Shown: positions 14,471-22,670 of the stretch, piece after piece
How the letters are laid out: each line of letters begins with the position of its first letter
Numbering within the stretch: position 1 is the first letter of the stretch
IMG/VR virus record: IMGVR_UViG_3300017917_002740
Span: 1 to 64,000 of that record
DNA length: 64,000 bases
Source of the DNA: a virus
Direction: 5' to 3' (one strand)
Notes under the pieces: model-generated
Seen by the model: the letters and a program-made list of their open reading frames with translations, nothing else
What the model was told of the DNA's origin: nothing
The model's database searches: none
Program-made: the position numbers and the translations under genes

Positions 14471-16787
14471 TTTCTTTTTCCGCAAGTCTCTGAGCTCGTA
14501 GTGCTTTTTTCTCTTCCTTAGTTAAAGGTTTCGGTATTTCTGTTACCGTAAAGTCTAACTCTTTATCCTTGATATCTATTGTAATACGTCCGCCGTCTAC
14601 AAGATCTCCAAACAAAACTCTTCGACTGAGGGGACTCTTGACCTTATTATCAATTAATCTTGCTAACGGTCTTGCACCCATCTTCTTATCGTAGCCTTTT
14701 TCGGCTAACCACTTAGTTGCGGCCGCTGTAAGAACGATTTCAATCCCCTTGTCTTTGAGTTGACTGTTAAGTTCTCCAACAAACTTCTTAACAATTTGTG
14801 TAACAACGTCTTGACTAAGTTTGCTAAATTTAATTACAGCATCCAATCTATTACGGAATTCTGGAGCAAAGAATTTTTTAACTGCCTTGTCGTCTTCGTC
14901 GTCTTTACCAAGTTCTCCAAATCCTATGGTATTAGCTTCGTTATCACGAGCACCTAAATTTGAAGTCATGATAAGAATACAGTTACGACCGTCTGCTTGC
15001 TTACCGTTTGATCCTGTAACAAAACCATTGTCCATAAACGCCAACAAAATATTTGTCACATCGGGATGTGCTTTTTCAATTTCATCTAACAATAAAATTG
15101 AGTTAGGCTGTTCTTGTAGTTTAGTAATTAATTGACCTGCGTTATCTTCGTAACCTACATAGCCCGGAGGAGCACCAATCAATCGAGCCACAGAATGCTT
15201 CTCTTGATACTCTCCCATGTCGAATCGAATTAACGGCATACCCATTTTCTCTGACAACTGCTTGGCAGTTTCAGTTTTACCACAGCCAGTGGGCCCTAAG
15301 AACAAGAAACTACCGATAGGCTTATCTGGATGCTTCATACCTGCTTGTGCTACAAAGATCTTATCCAATAGTACATCGACAGCATTGTCCTGTCCGTATA
15401 CCGCAGCTTTCATACCGCCTTCGAGATCTGCAAGATTTTTACTTTCTTTTTGTGCTACAGTTTCTAAAGGCATATTAATCATCTTACTTAATTCGTAAGT
15501 GATCTGTTCAATGTCAACAATCTGTTCAACACCTTCCATGGACTCGTCGTCTTTGAGCTTATAGCGAGCACAAGCACAGTCAATGATATCAATGGCTTTG
15601 TCTGGTAGTTTTTTATCAGCCATATATTTGACTGATAATTTAACTGCTTGATCTATAGCAGCATCGCTGATTTTAACATTATGATGCTTTTCATAATATT
15701 TCTTAATTCCCTTGAGAATTTTTACGCTCATATCCGCAGAAGGCTCATCGATAGTAACTCTCTGGAATCGACGCATCAATGCACGATCCTTTTCAAAGTG
15801 CTTGCGATATTCTTCCCATGTTGTAGAAGCCATGAGCTTGATCACACCTTTGGTAAGAATAGGTTTTAACATGTTGCTCATATCGTTTGAGCTTTGATTA
15901 GCAGCACCTGCTCCTTGAATCATGTGAGCTTCGTCAATAAACAAAATAATTTTACCTTTACGTTCTAAAGCTGTTAGTACTGCTTTTACACGTTCCTCGA
16001 AGTCTCCCCGATACTTACTGCCTGCTAACATACTGCTGATATCTAAACTATAGACCTGATGATCTTGAATAAATTTAGGAACTTTCTTTTCAAAGATTTT
16101 TCGAGCAAGACCTTCGGCAATGGCTGTTTTACCCACACCGGGATCGCCGACCATTAATACGTTACATTTATTTCTACGAGCTAATACTAATTGTATTTTT
16201 TCAATTTCGTCGTCCCGACCAATCACAGGATCGATTTTCTTTTGTTTGGCTTTTAATGATAGGTTAATACAGTATTGATTCAAAACTCGATCCATTTGAT
16301 TGGCATTAATAACACGATTCTCTTCTACTTCAACATCTTCTTCTACTATAATATGTTCTTGGAAATATTTTACAAATTTCTCTTTGGTTACTCCGCCTTT
16401 TTGCAAGAAATAAAATCCAAATGAATTCTTTTCTGATAGAACACTGATGATAACATCAGCTACTTCCATACGCTGTCGTCCACTAAACAACACTTGTGTG
16501 AAACAGCGATTAAGCACACGCTCTACTGAATTTGTTTTTTTAGGCTTATAATTTGCTGAAGGGCTTTCTAACTTAATATCGTTGAGATTATTTTTTAAAT
16601 AATGTTCTAAATTAGTTTTGATAAATTTGGCATCAGCACCAAAGCTTTCTAAAAGATTATAAGAAGTTTCGTCACAGACAATGCCATAAACAATGTGTTC
16701 TATGGTTATATATTCGTGATGATTTTCTCTGGCAGTATTAACAGAGTTTTCAAATATATTTTGTAGATTTTGACTGGGTTCAATCAT
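14439..16787 (-). CDS. clpA: ClpA-like AAA+ unfoldase
   Basis: 782 aa, similar in length to E. coli ClpA (758). The order is an N-domain with two Clp_N-type repeats (1-145), AAA-1 with Walker A GDPGVGKT (214-221) and Walker B ILFIDEAH, and AAA-2 with Walker A GPTGCGKT (498-505), Walker B LLLDEIEKAH and pore loop GYVGYE (542-547). There is no ClpB/ClpC middle domain. IGF at 621-623, in the position of the ClpA IGL loop, is the ClpP-docking tripeptide. The phage unfoldase could therefore feed substrates to host ClpP. It lies in a coupled operon with peptide deformylase and DnaJ-like. Confidence 0.92.
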   Translation of the reverse strand: MIEPSQNLQNIFENSVNTARENHHEYITIEHIVYGIVCDETSYNLLESFGADAKFIKTNLEHYLKNNLNDIKLESPSANYKPKKTNSVERVLNRCFTQVLFSGRQRMEVADVIISVLSEKNSFGFYFLQKGGVTKEKFVKYFQEHIIVEEDVEVEENRVINANQMDRVLNQYCINLSLKAKQKKIDPVIGRDDEIEKIQLVLARRNKCNVLMVGDPGVGKTAIAEGLARKIFEKKVPKFIQDHQVYSLDISSMLAGSKYRGDFEERVKAVLTALERKGKIILFIDEAHMIQGAGAANQSSNDMSNMLKPILTKGVIKLMASTTWEEYRKHFEKDRALMRRFQRVTIDEPSADMSVKILKGIKKYYEKHHNVKISDAAIDQAVKLSVKYMADKKLPDKAIDIIDCACARYKLKDDESMEGVEQIVDIEQITYELSKMINMPLETVAQKESKNLADLEGGMKAAVYGQDNAVDVLLDKIFVAQAGMKHPDKPIGSFLFLGPTGCGKTETAKQLSEKMGMPLIRFDMGEYQEKHSVARLIGAPPGYVGYEDNAGQLITKLQEQPNSILLLDEIEKAHPDVTNILLAFMDNGFVTGSNGKQADGRNCILIMTSNLGARDNEANTIGFGELGKDDEDDKAVKKFFAPEFRNRLDAVIKFSKLSQDVVTQIVKKFVGELNSQLKDKGIEIVLTAAATKWLAEKGYDKKMGARPLARLIDNKVKSPLSRRVLFGDLVDGGRITIDIKDKELDFTVTEIPKPLTKEEKKALRAQRLAEKENESSENQTDQ

Positions 16788-17281
16788 TATTGTTTTTTCC
16801 TGAGTTTCTTCATTGCTAAGTTTACTTTCATCTGTGACACTCTGTCAACAAAACATACACCATCTAAGTGATCTAATTCGTGTTGAAAGCATTTGGCCAA
16901 ATAGCCATCAAATCTTGCTTCGACTATATCACCTTTGGAATTTTGATACTCTGCTACGACCCAGCTTGGTCTTTTTACTGTAAGAAACAATCCCGGGTAG
17001 CTCAAACATCCTTCTTCGTCTAATACCAATTCTTTGCTGCTTTCTATAATTCGAGGATTGAATAACGCAAACGGTTTTGGAAAATCTGGAATATTATTAC
17101 TGCCCATCACGAACACTCGCTTAGTTATTCCTATTTGATTGGCAGCCAACCCTATACCTTTGCTGGCCAACATAAACTCGCACATTGCAGATTCTAATAA
17201 TTCTGCATCTTGATCTTTAGAAAAATCCCATTCAAGACTTTTTTGAATAAGTGATTCGTGAGGACCTAATTTAAATTCCAT
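16787..17281 (-). CDS. def: Peptide deformylase
   Basis: 164 aa with all three PDF motifs: GIGLAANQ (42-49), EEGCLS (89-94, metal-binding C92) and HELDH (134-138, two metal-binding His and catalytic Glu). It removes N-formyl groups from nascent proteins. In cyanophages PDF is thought to favour processing of particular host or phage proteins. The gene has one-base overlap with clpA and overlaps the end of the dnaJ-like gene by 11 bp, so the three are probably one mRNA. Confidence 0.95.
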   Translation of the reverse strand: MEFKLGPHESLIQKSLEWDFSKDQDAELLESAMCEFMLASKGIGLAANQIGITKRVFVMGSNNIPDFPKPFALFNPRIIESSKELVLDEEGCLSYPGLFLTVKRPSWVVAEYQNSKGDIVEARFDGYLAKCFQHELDHLDGVCFVDRVSQMKVNLAMKKLRKKQ

Positions 17282-18110
17282 TCTGTATTTTCTTTATTAA
17301 TTCTTGTTGCTCTGATGTTAATGATCTTGGGATATTAACTTTTATTCTAACAAAAAGATTTCCTCTTTGTCTTGATCTTGCATTAGGCAAACCTTCACCT
17401 CTACAACTCAATACAGTTTCTGGTTGCGTTCCAGGAGGTATGTTTATGTCGAGAGTTTTATTATCTAAAGTTCTTATGTTAATAGAAGTTCCTATCAACG
17501 CATCCCACACAGATATCTCCTGATCGACAACAATGTTACTACCTTCTCTTCTGAATATATGATGAGGTTTAACGGATACGTTTACCATTAAATCGCCTGG
17601 ACGAAGATCTGGTATTGAATTATCCCCCATCCCTTCATATCTAATTTGCTGACCGCTTTCAATACCGGCCGGAATATGAATGGTTATCATTTTTCTTCTT
17701 CCGCCTGGCACGCCAATTTCTGCAGAAATATCTTTACCTGTTAGTACGTCTTCTAATGTTATTTCGACAGTAACTACTAAACTTTTATTTTTACGCATCG
17801 GCCTCTGCCCAAATCCGCCAAATCCGAACCCGCCAAAAATATCTTCAAAATTACCTGTATTGAAGTGAAATTCAAACGGTCCTTGATTATAGCCGCCCAT
17901 ACCAGGTTGAGCATTGGGGTCTCCGCCCATATCTATGATTCTACGTTTTTCCGGATCACTCAAGAATTCATAGGCCTGCGAAATTTCTTTAAATTTTTTC
18001 TCATCACCACCGCGATCAGGATGGTGTTTCATGGCCATGCTACGATAGGCTTTTTTAATTTCCTCGTCGCTGGCACCACGTTTTAATCCTAATGTTGTGT
18101 AATAATCCAT
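17271..18110 (-). CDS. DnaJ/CbpA-type co-chaperone (Hsp40 class B)
   Basis: 279 aa. The N-terminal J domain has the HPD motif (H30-P31-D32). A Gly/Phe-rich linker (about 70-105) follows, then the two beta-barrel peptide-binding C-terminal domains. The Cys-rich zinc domain of DnaJ is absent, so it is CbpA-like. It should stimulate host DnaK. It is the promoter-proximal gene of a proteostasis operon (dnaJ, def, clpA). The promoter -10 box ends six bases before the ATG and no Shine-Dalgarno sequence exists, so the mRNA is predicted to be leaderless. Confidence 0.92.
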   Translation of the reverse strand: MDYYTTLGLKRGASDEEIKKAYRSMAMKHHPDRGGDEKKFKEISQAYEFLSDPEKRRIIDMGGDPNAQPGMGGYNQGPFEFHFNTGNFEDIFGGFGFGGFGQRPMRKNKSLVVTVEITLEDVLTGKDISAEIGVPGGRRKMITIHIPAGIESGQQIRYEGMGDNSIPDLRPGDLMVNVSVKPHHIFRREGSNIVVDQEISVWDALIGTSINIRTLDNKTLDINIPPGTQPETVLSCRGEGLPNARSRQRGNLFVRIKVNIPRSLTSEQQELIKKIQNGI

Positions 18111-18116
18111 AGTAAT

Positions 18117-18145
18117 ATTATATGATAAAAAAAGGACTACGTCAA
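18117..18145 (-). promoter_or_regulatory. Early promoter of the dnaJ-def-clpA operon, leaderless
   Basis: TTGACG (18140-18145), a 17-bp spacer and TATAAT (18117-18122). With TATAAT at -12 to -7, +1 is 18110, the A of the dnaJ ATG. The -35 box sits in the loop of the upstream gene's terminator, and the terminator's U-run is part of the spacer. Confidence 0.85.
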
Positions 18146-18156
18146 GCAGTCCTTTT
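18125..18156 (-). terminator. Intrinsic terminator downstream of the lysis region
   Basis: Perfect 8-bp stem AAAGGACT/AGTCCTTT (18131-18138 with 18148-18155) is flanked by T-runs on both strands, so it may work in both directions. It ends the minus-strand transcript of the secreted 70-aa gene at 18181. Confidence 0.85.
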
Positions 18157-18180
18157 ATTTAATAAAGATTTACTGAGCTT

Positions 18181-18393
18181 TTATTTTTTCTTTTCTGGAA
18201 CTTTAGTAGCTTCGTGTTTTTCACGAATTTTTACATCTTTACAATTCTGTTTGGTTTGTTTTGTTTTTGGGTCAACAACTGGCTTGCCGTCCTTCATAAC
18301 ATCCACACAGACTTTTTTGGTTTTTGGTGCTTCGTCTGCAGCAAAAGCTGGAACTGCAAAAACTAAACCTGCTACAAATATTAAGTGTTTCAT
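18181..18393 (-). CDS. Small exported protein with cleavable signal peptide, 70 aa
   Basis: The N-terminus MKHLIFVAGLVFAVPAFA followed by ADE is a clear Sec signal peptide with an AxA cleavage site. The mature part is about 52 residues and lysine-rich, with two cysteines (C29 and C51) that could form a disulfide in the periplasm. It lies at the end of the lysis cassette, so a role in lysis timing or the periplasm is possible but unproven. Confidence 0.7.
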   Translation of the reverse strand: MKHLIFVAGLVFAVPAFAADEAPKTKKVCVDVMKDGKPVVDPKTKQTKQNCKDVKIREKHEATKVPEKKK

Positions 18394-18405
18394 TTTATTT
18401 TTCCT

Positions 18406-18909
18406 TTATAGTTCTGGTTGATCTGGTTGTACAGGCATTGGTTTACCTGTGCTGCTAAATGTCGGTGACGCCGTAAACTGTGATGAGTTACCACCAAAAC
18501 TTGTTGTTGGTGCCGGAGCACTAAAACTTGGTACAGGCTTTGGAGCCGGAGCAGCTATTGGAGCCGGAGCGAAACTCGGAGTTGGTGTAGGTGCTGGTAA
18601 ACTTAAACCACCGTTATTGGCACCACCTAACTTTTCTTGTGTACGTCCGTAAGCAGCGATACCAAGTATAGCACCCATAGCAATATGGAATAGTCCTGCA
18701 CCTTGTAAGGTAATCGGTTGCCACTGAGCTTTAACTTCACCTCCGCCGTGAACTTGTACAATACTCCATAAAATTGGAAATATAACAAAGTCTGCCATGC
18801 AGACTGCCATATACATCCAACCCATCATTGGACGCCATTTATTATTCATCCAATCTTCTTTTTTCTTTTCTGAGTCGCTCATTTTTGCGTATTCTTCTGC
18901 GGTTGCCAT
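18406..18909 (-). CDS. Putative holin (GTA-holin/3TM type)
   Basis: 167 aa. A charged N-terminus is followed by KWRPMMGWMYMAVCMADFV and a second hydrophobic segment (LFHIAMGAILGIAAYG), giving two to three membrane helices. The long Pro/Ala/Ser-rich C-terminal tail is probably cytoplasmic. The RP-x-x-x-W-x-Y pattern is like that of the GTA_holin_3TM family. Position next to spanins and endolysin supports a holin role. A TTAAATA late-type box lies upstream at 18939-18945 and AAGGAG precedes the ATG. Confidence 0.65.
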   Translation of the reverse strand: MATAEEYAKMSDSEKKKEDWMNNKWRPMMGWMYMAVCMADFVIFPILWSIVQVHGGGEVKAQWQPITLQGAGLFHIAMGAILGIAAYGRTQEKLGGANNGGLSLPAPTPTPSFAPAPIAAPAPKPVPSFSAPAPTTSFGGNSSQFTASPTFSSTGKPMPVQPDQPEL

Positions 18910-18937
18910 TGTTTCGCTCCTTTAGCAATATATACTG

Positions 18938-19198
18938 TTATTTAACTGCTTTGTCAAAAATCTCTTTCTGCTCTTTGTGCCATTGTAACCATGCATCTAC
19001 TTTTACACGACATTCATAATATGTGCTGTAATTAACTACCACAACATCTAATAATTTGCTTAATTCTTGTGTTTCTTTAGCAGCCTCTTGTAATTCGGGG
19101 CAGGCTGTTTTAAGTTCTGGAGGAATATCAGGAAACTTAGGCGCAGTGGCCAAACAACCAGTTAAAAATAGTGTAGGAATCAAAGCCCATACTTTCAT
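18938..19198 (-). CDS. Outer-membrane spanin lipoprotein (o-spanin, Rz1-like)
   Basis: 86 aa with a lipoprotein signal (lipobox FLTGC, Cys15) at the N-terminus, then a Pro-rich segment (PKFPDIPPELKTACP) and a helical C-terminus. This is typical of o-spanins that pair with an inner-membrane spanin to fuse the membranes at lysis. Its start overlaps the end of the i-spanin gene by four bases. Confidence 0.75.
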   Translation of the reverse strand: MKVWALIPTLFLTGCLATAPKFPDIPPELKTACPELQEAAKETQELSKLLDVVVVNYSTYYECRVKVDAWLQWHKEQKEIFDKAVK

Positions 19199-19665
19199 TG
19201 CTTTTTCTCCACAGATTTATTCTTGGCCGCAGCATTGTGAATATCGATAGCTTCTGGAGCTACCTTACATTCTTTGTCGATCACTTTCGCCACTTCGCGA
19301 ATTCTATCTTGATAGACAATTCTATTTTCTACAATAGTTTTTTGTTTCTTTTTAATTTCAGCATCAAGTTTTGTGTTAAGTTCAGCTGCTTGTTTTTCAG
19401 CCAATGCTGCTTTTTCTTGAGCTATACGAACTTTTTCACGCCAATGTGCTTCTACAGAGTATCCACCTTTGAAATAGATACCTGCTACTAAAAGGACTGC
19501 ACTGGCTATTTGTAATAATAGATAGTAGGGAGAAAGTGCTGGGAACCAGCGCAGAATTCTGTGAAGTACAAAGAAAAACAGAATTGAGCCAACAACACCT
19601 GCCAACAGAATTAAGTTAATAATATAAATTAAAAAGCTGTCAGGTATAAAGCTCAACATCCACAT
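19195..19665 (-). CDS. Inner-membrane spanin-like protein (i-spanin)
   Basis: 156 aa. Two N-terminal membrane segments (about residues 10-34 and 45-63) are followed by a long charged coiled coil (about 75-140). This is the usual layout of an Rz-type i-spanin in this phage group, but with one extra membrane helix. It lies directly between endolysin and the o-spanin lipoprotein, with overlaps on both sides. Confidence 0.65.
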   Translation of the reverse strand: MWMLSFIPDSFLIYIINLILLAGVVGSILFFFVLHRILRWFPALSPYYLLLQIASAVLLVAGIYFKGGYSVEAHWREKVRIAQEKAALAEKQAAELNTKLDAEIKKKQKTIVENRIVYQDRIREVAKVIDKECKVAPEAIDIHNAAAKNKSVEKKQ

Positions 19666-20294
19666 CAGTGTGCTCCAAAAATGTGCAGAGCGTGATTGTA
19701 ATGTTTGATGCGATCTTCAAGACCGATTGTACCACCGTTAATGCGTTTGGTCAATGTCAAGATGTCGCCTTTGTCTGCCCATTGATTTAAGTTGTTTTGA
19801 TCCCAGAAGAAACAAGCCGATTGTACAGCACCTTCAAATGTTTCGAGATACTCTGTAGCTTCTTCGATAGGAATTTCTAAACTACCTGCAAAGAATGTAT
19901 AGTTGTCTTTGCCAGTTAACTGGATTAATCCACGTCCGCAATATCTCCAGCCATCACCACTTTCCTCAGGACCGTTGCCCATACGGTTAGCATAAACTCT
20001 ATTGGCAATCATTTCTGGCTTGTTAGCGTATTGAGCTGCTAACTCATCTGTGGGAAAATACTTAGGAAACACTTTACGTAGACTTGCTGCTTTATAATTT
20101 AAATTTTCTTTTAAGAAAATAAAACCTCCACTCTCATGGGCGCACTGTGCTAAGAATGCTGCCACACGTTGAGGAGTATTAATATCGTACTCTGGAAGAA
20201 TTTCAGCGAGAGCGTGATACCATTGATCCACATAAGGATTGCGTGGAATCATATCTTTTAACTGCTCTTTGGTAAATTCAAATGTAAAGCTCAT
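19665..20294 (-). CDS. Endolysin, glycoside hydrolase family 19 (chitinase-like lysozyme)
   Basis: 209 aa. Typical GH19 endolysin features are AAFLAQCAHESGGF with the catalytic Glu near residue 53, then RYCGRGLIQLTGKDNY near residues 117-132. It cleaves the peptidoglycan glycan strand at the end of infection. There is no signal peptide, so it needs the holin for release. It starts the lysis cassette endolysin, i-spanin, o-spanin, holin on the minus strand. Confidence 0.9.
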   Translation of the reverse strand: MSFTFEFTKEQLKDMIPRNPYVDQWYHALAEILPEYDINTPQRVAAFLAQCAHESGGFIFLKENLNYKAASLRKVFPKYFPTDELAAQYANKPEMIANRVYANRMGNGPEESGDGWRYCGRGLIQLTGKDNYTFFAGSLEIPIEEATEYLETFEGAVQSACFFWDQNNLNQWADKGDILTLTKRINGGTIGLEDRIKHYNHALHIFGAH

Positions 20295-21040
20295 TGTTCG
20301 ATCCTTTTAAGTAACATTGATTTGTTGCCGCTATTAAAAACAAAACTGTCGCCAATTTTATTAATGCTATAATCGCCTAAAACCTTTGTAAGCCAAAATA
20401 CTTCGCTGGTAGCGGCTTCGTCAACACTGAAGCCATCTTCTATACCTTCTAATATATTTTCTGCTCCTGCCTCTTTGACGATTTCTAATTTTATCTTTTT
20501 GTCATAGAGTTTGTGAATAGTAATTACATTACCATCTAAGGTCAAGTCATCCATTAAAGTCTTACTGAAAAATTTCTTGATACCTTCGGTTTTAATTTTA
20601 GTTAACAGCCCTGTGTAGGCTTCTGGTGTTTCTGGAATGTGTGCTTTGAGATTTTCTTCAGTGGCTTCTTGTACTGAAGATTCTTTGTGATACTTAAATT
20701 TAAAATCATCTATACCTGTGAGTTTTCTCACACCGTAAGTTAGTTCTTTAATCTGTTCAGCCAACTGCGGGGTACGGCTTAATTCTACAAACACAGAATA
20801 CTCTCCGTTGTTGTCTTCGCCGGAACTGATGTCTGCATCTAATACAAAGTTATAACCTTTTTCGATAAATTCCATTAGGTCTTTGGCCGGTGAACGGTCC
20901 TTGACTTTGAAACTGACCACGCAGACATCTTGATCCTCGCCCATCTTAGAACGAAATGTATCTACTTCGAAGGTAGGATGTACCATCTCTTTTAAATCTA
21001 AAGGACGCAATCCCTCATTAAGCTGCTGGTGCTGCTGCAT
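20291..21040 (-). CDS. Conserved phage protein of unknown function, 249 aa
   Basis: I chose the ATG at 21040 because AGGAGATGGCTA lies just upstream. A longer frame adds only a Gln/His-rich extension. It is an acidic alpha/beta protein. Together with the 176-aa protein upstream it forms a pair that I recall as conserved in marine T4-like phages. A structural or assembly role is possible. ATGA-type overlap with the endolysin gene. Confidence 0.6.
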   Translation of the reverse strand: MQQHQQLNEGLRPLDLKEMVHPTFEVDTFRSKMGEDQDVCVVSFKVKDRSPAKDLMEFIEKGYNFVLDADISSGEDNNGEYSVFVELSRTPQLAEQIKELTYGVRKLTGIDDFKFKYHKESSVQEATEENLKAHIPETPEAYTGLLTKIKTEGIKKFFSKTLMDDLTLDGNVITIHKLYDKKIKLEIVKEAGAENILEGIEDGFSVDEAATSEVFWLTKVLGDYSINKIGDSFVFNSGNKSMLLKRIEQ

Positions 21041-21548
21041 TAGCCATCTCCTGTGCCTGTTGTTCTGCTGGATCGATAGTGGCATTAACACCGGACTGAC
21101 CTACAATGTCTTCGATCTTATTCTTGTCTAATTCTGTGTAACCACGATTAATATCGTGCATTAATTTTTTAGGCATTGCAATCTTGATCATCCAAATTGG
21201 TTCGTGATCAATTTTGCCCTTGCGTGTTCCTGGACGAATATCGTCAGGAGTTTTAATTTTACGGACTTTGGCCAATTGACTTTCGGCTACCTGTACACTA
21301 CAACCGTATTCTAATAAACGTTTGCCGCCTTCAGGTTCTGGCAATTTATCATAGGGCCACATAAAAGTACACTCTACATAATATCTACTTTCTTTAGGGC
21401 CGCTGACTAATTCACCGTCGATCCAGTTGTCAAACACATAAACGTCTAATTCGTCAATAACTCGCTCAAAGTCCTTGAGTAAATTTAGACTGTTGTTAGA
21501 ACCATAGATTTGCTCTACGTTTTGTATAATATCTTTAATATCAGCCAT
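21018..21548 (-). CDS. Conserved phage protein of unknown function, 176 aa
   Basis: Soluble protein with a Trp-rich beta-like centre (YVECTFMWPYDKLPEPEGG) and an Ala-rich acidic C-terminus. Conserved in marine myophages together with its downstream partner, by my recollection. It has a late-type ATAAATA box at 21563-21569 and GGGAGA before the ATG. This makes it the likely first gene of a late operon that continues into the lysis cassette. Confidence 0.6.
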   Translation of the reverse strand: MADIKDIIQNVEQIYGSNNSLNLLKDFERVIDELDVYVFDNWIDGELVSGPKESRYYVECTFMWPYDKLPEPEGGKRLLEYGCSVQVAESQLAKVRKIKTPDDIRPGTRKGKIDHEPIWMIKIAMPKKLMHDINRGYTELDKNKIEDIVGQSGVNATIDPAEQQAQEMANAAAPAA

Positions 21549-21562
21549 AATATCTCCCTTTG

Positions 21563-21569
21563 TATTTAT
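21563..21569 (-). promoter_or_regulatory. Late-type promoter (ATAAATA) reading into the lysis operon
   Basis: Minus-strand ATAAATA, 14 bp from the ATG at 21548, with GGGAGA between. The position fits late expression of the downstream structural and lysis genes. Confidence 0.6.
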
Positions 21570-21611
21570 CGCGATTTTTTAAACATAAACTATAATATTT
21601 TAAGAAGCTTG

Positions 21612-21690
21612 TTAAATACTTTTGTGTTCGGTCACGGACACTACGGTTAGAGGTCCGTGCCTAACACTTAAAAGGAGGGCTAACCTTAAT
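21612..21690 (+). promoter_or_regulatory. Promoter and structured 5' leader of phoH (possible pseudoknot)
   Basis: TTAAATA (21612-21618) is a late-type box that would start the RNA near 21624. The leader then holds a 7-bp hairpin CACGGAC/GTCCGTG (21633-21639 with 21653-21659). Its loop contains GGTTAG (21645-21650), fully complementary to CTAACC (21680-21685) just after the AGGAGG ribosome site. It can also pair with CTAAC at 21661-21665. A pseudoknot or switch that controls ribosome access is suggested. Confidence 0.5.
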
Positions 21691-22431
21691 ATGAAGCGAA
21701 GAAAAGCGCAAGCACAGCAAAAAGAGCAATATGATGTACGATTTCACAACAACGTTATAAATATTGATCAGAGATTAAACGAAAAGCGTAAGCGAGTTCA
21801 AATTTATCCCAAGAATTTAAGTCAAGAAACTTACTTACTTAAACTAAACGACACCAATAAAATGATAGTTTTTGCCATTGGCCCTGCAGGCACAGGTAAA
21901 ACCATGCTGGGTGTTCAATGGGCAATTGATCAATTAAAATACGGATCTGCGGATAAAATCATTATTACTCGTCCTGCTGTAAGTGTTGATGAGCAACACG
22001 GATTCTTGCCCGGGGACCTGAATCAAAAAATGGAACCTTGGACCAAGCCTATTTTTGATGTTTTCGCGGAAAACTTTAACGCCAGAGAAATAGAAAACTT
22101 TGTGAGAGAGGGGGTGATTGAAACCAGTCCTTTGGCTTATATGCGCGGCAGAACTTTTAAAAATGCAGTTATCATTGCAGATGAAATGCAAAATGCCACA
22201 CCGTCACAGATGAAAATGTTGTTGACCAGATTAGGCACAGGCAGCAAAATGGTAGTTACAGGAGACCTACAACAAGCTGACCGCCCCAGCAACAACGGAC
22301 TTTTAGAGTTTTTACAACTCTTTAATAACTTTGAAGATCACAGATACGTTGACCTTGTACACTTTACAGTGGAAGACGTTGAACGTCACGAGGCAGTAAA
22401 GGAGATATTAGCGATCTACGGCGATTCTTAA
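21691..22431 (+). CDS. phoH: PhoH-family P-loop ATPase
   Basis: 246 aa from the ATG at 21691, chosen for the AGGAGG ten bases upstream. The longer frame would translate the structured leader. Walker A is GPAGTGKT (64-71) and Walker B is VIIADEMQN. PhoH proteins are very common in marine phages and relate to helicase-like or RNA-related ATPases of the phosphate-stress response. Their biochemical role in phages is unclear. It is the only plus-strand gene in its neighbourhood and has its own promoter and leader. Confidence 0.9.
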   Translation: MKRRKAQAQQKEQYDVRFHNNVINIDQRLNEKRKRVQIYPKNLSQETYLLKLNDTNKMIVFAIGPAGTGKTMLGVQWAIDQLKYGSADKIIITRPAVSVDEQHGFLPGDLNQKMEPWTKPIFDVFAENFNAREIENFVREGVIETSPLAYMRGRTFKNAVIIADEMQNATPSQMKMLLTRLGTGSKMVVTGDLQQADRPSNNGLLEFLQLFNNFEDHRYVDLVHFTVEDVERHEAVKEILAIYGDS

Positions 22432-22670
22432 TCGTTAGGTAAGTAGGGGGTCAGGCGATCCCCTAACATTCTTTTATAAAACTCGATCATGTCGTCATAG
22501 CCTGCATCGGGATTTAAACCATTTTTGATTACTTTCTTGTCTTTAAGATCAAGAATAACTTTTGCGCTCTGCACATGACTCATTCTATAGTGTCTTTTAA
22601 ATTCTGTTAGTTCGTCGTATTTGCCTGTGGGCTTCTTAACATAGCTAACAATCATATATCTTTCATTCAT
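22428..22670 (-). CDS. Conserved small phage protein, 80 aa
   Basis: Begins MNERYMIVSYVKKPTGKYDE and contains a predicted helix-strand arrangement (SAKVILDLKDKKVIK). I recognise the type from T4-like marine phages next to replication genes. No function is known. It ends tail-to-tail with phoH, overlapping by four bases, and overlaps the DUF2452 gene by eight bases. Confidence 0.7.
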   Translation of the reverse strand: MNERYMIVSYVKKPTGKYDELTEFKRHYRMSHVQSAKVILDLKDKKVIKNGLNPDAGYDDMIEFYKRMLGDRLTPYLPND

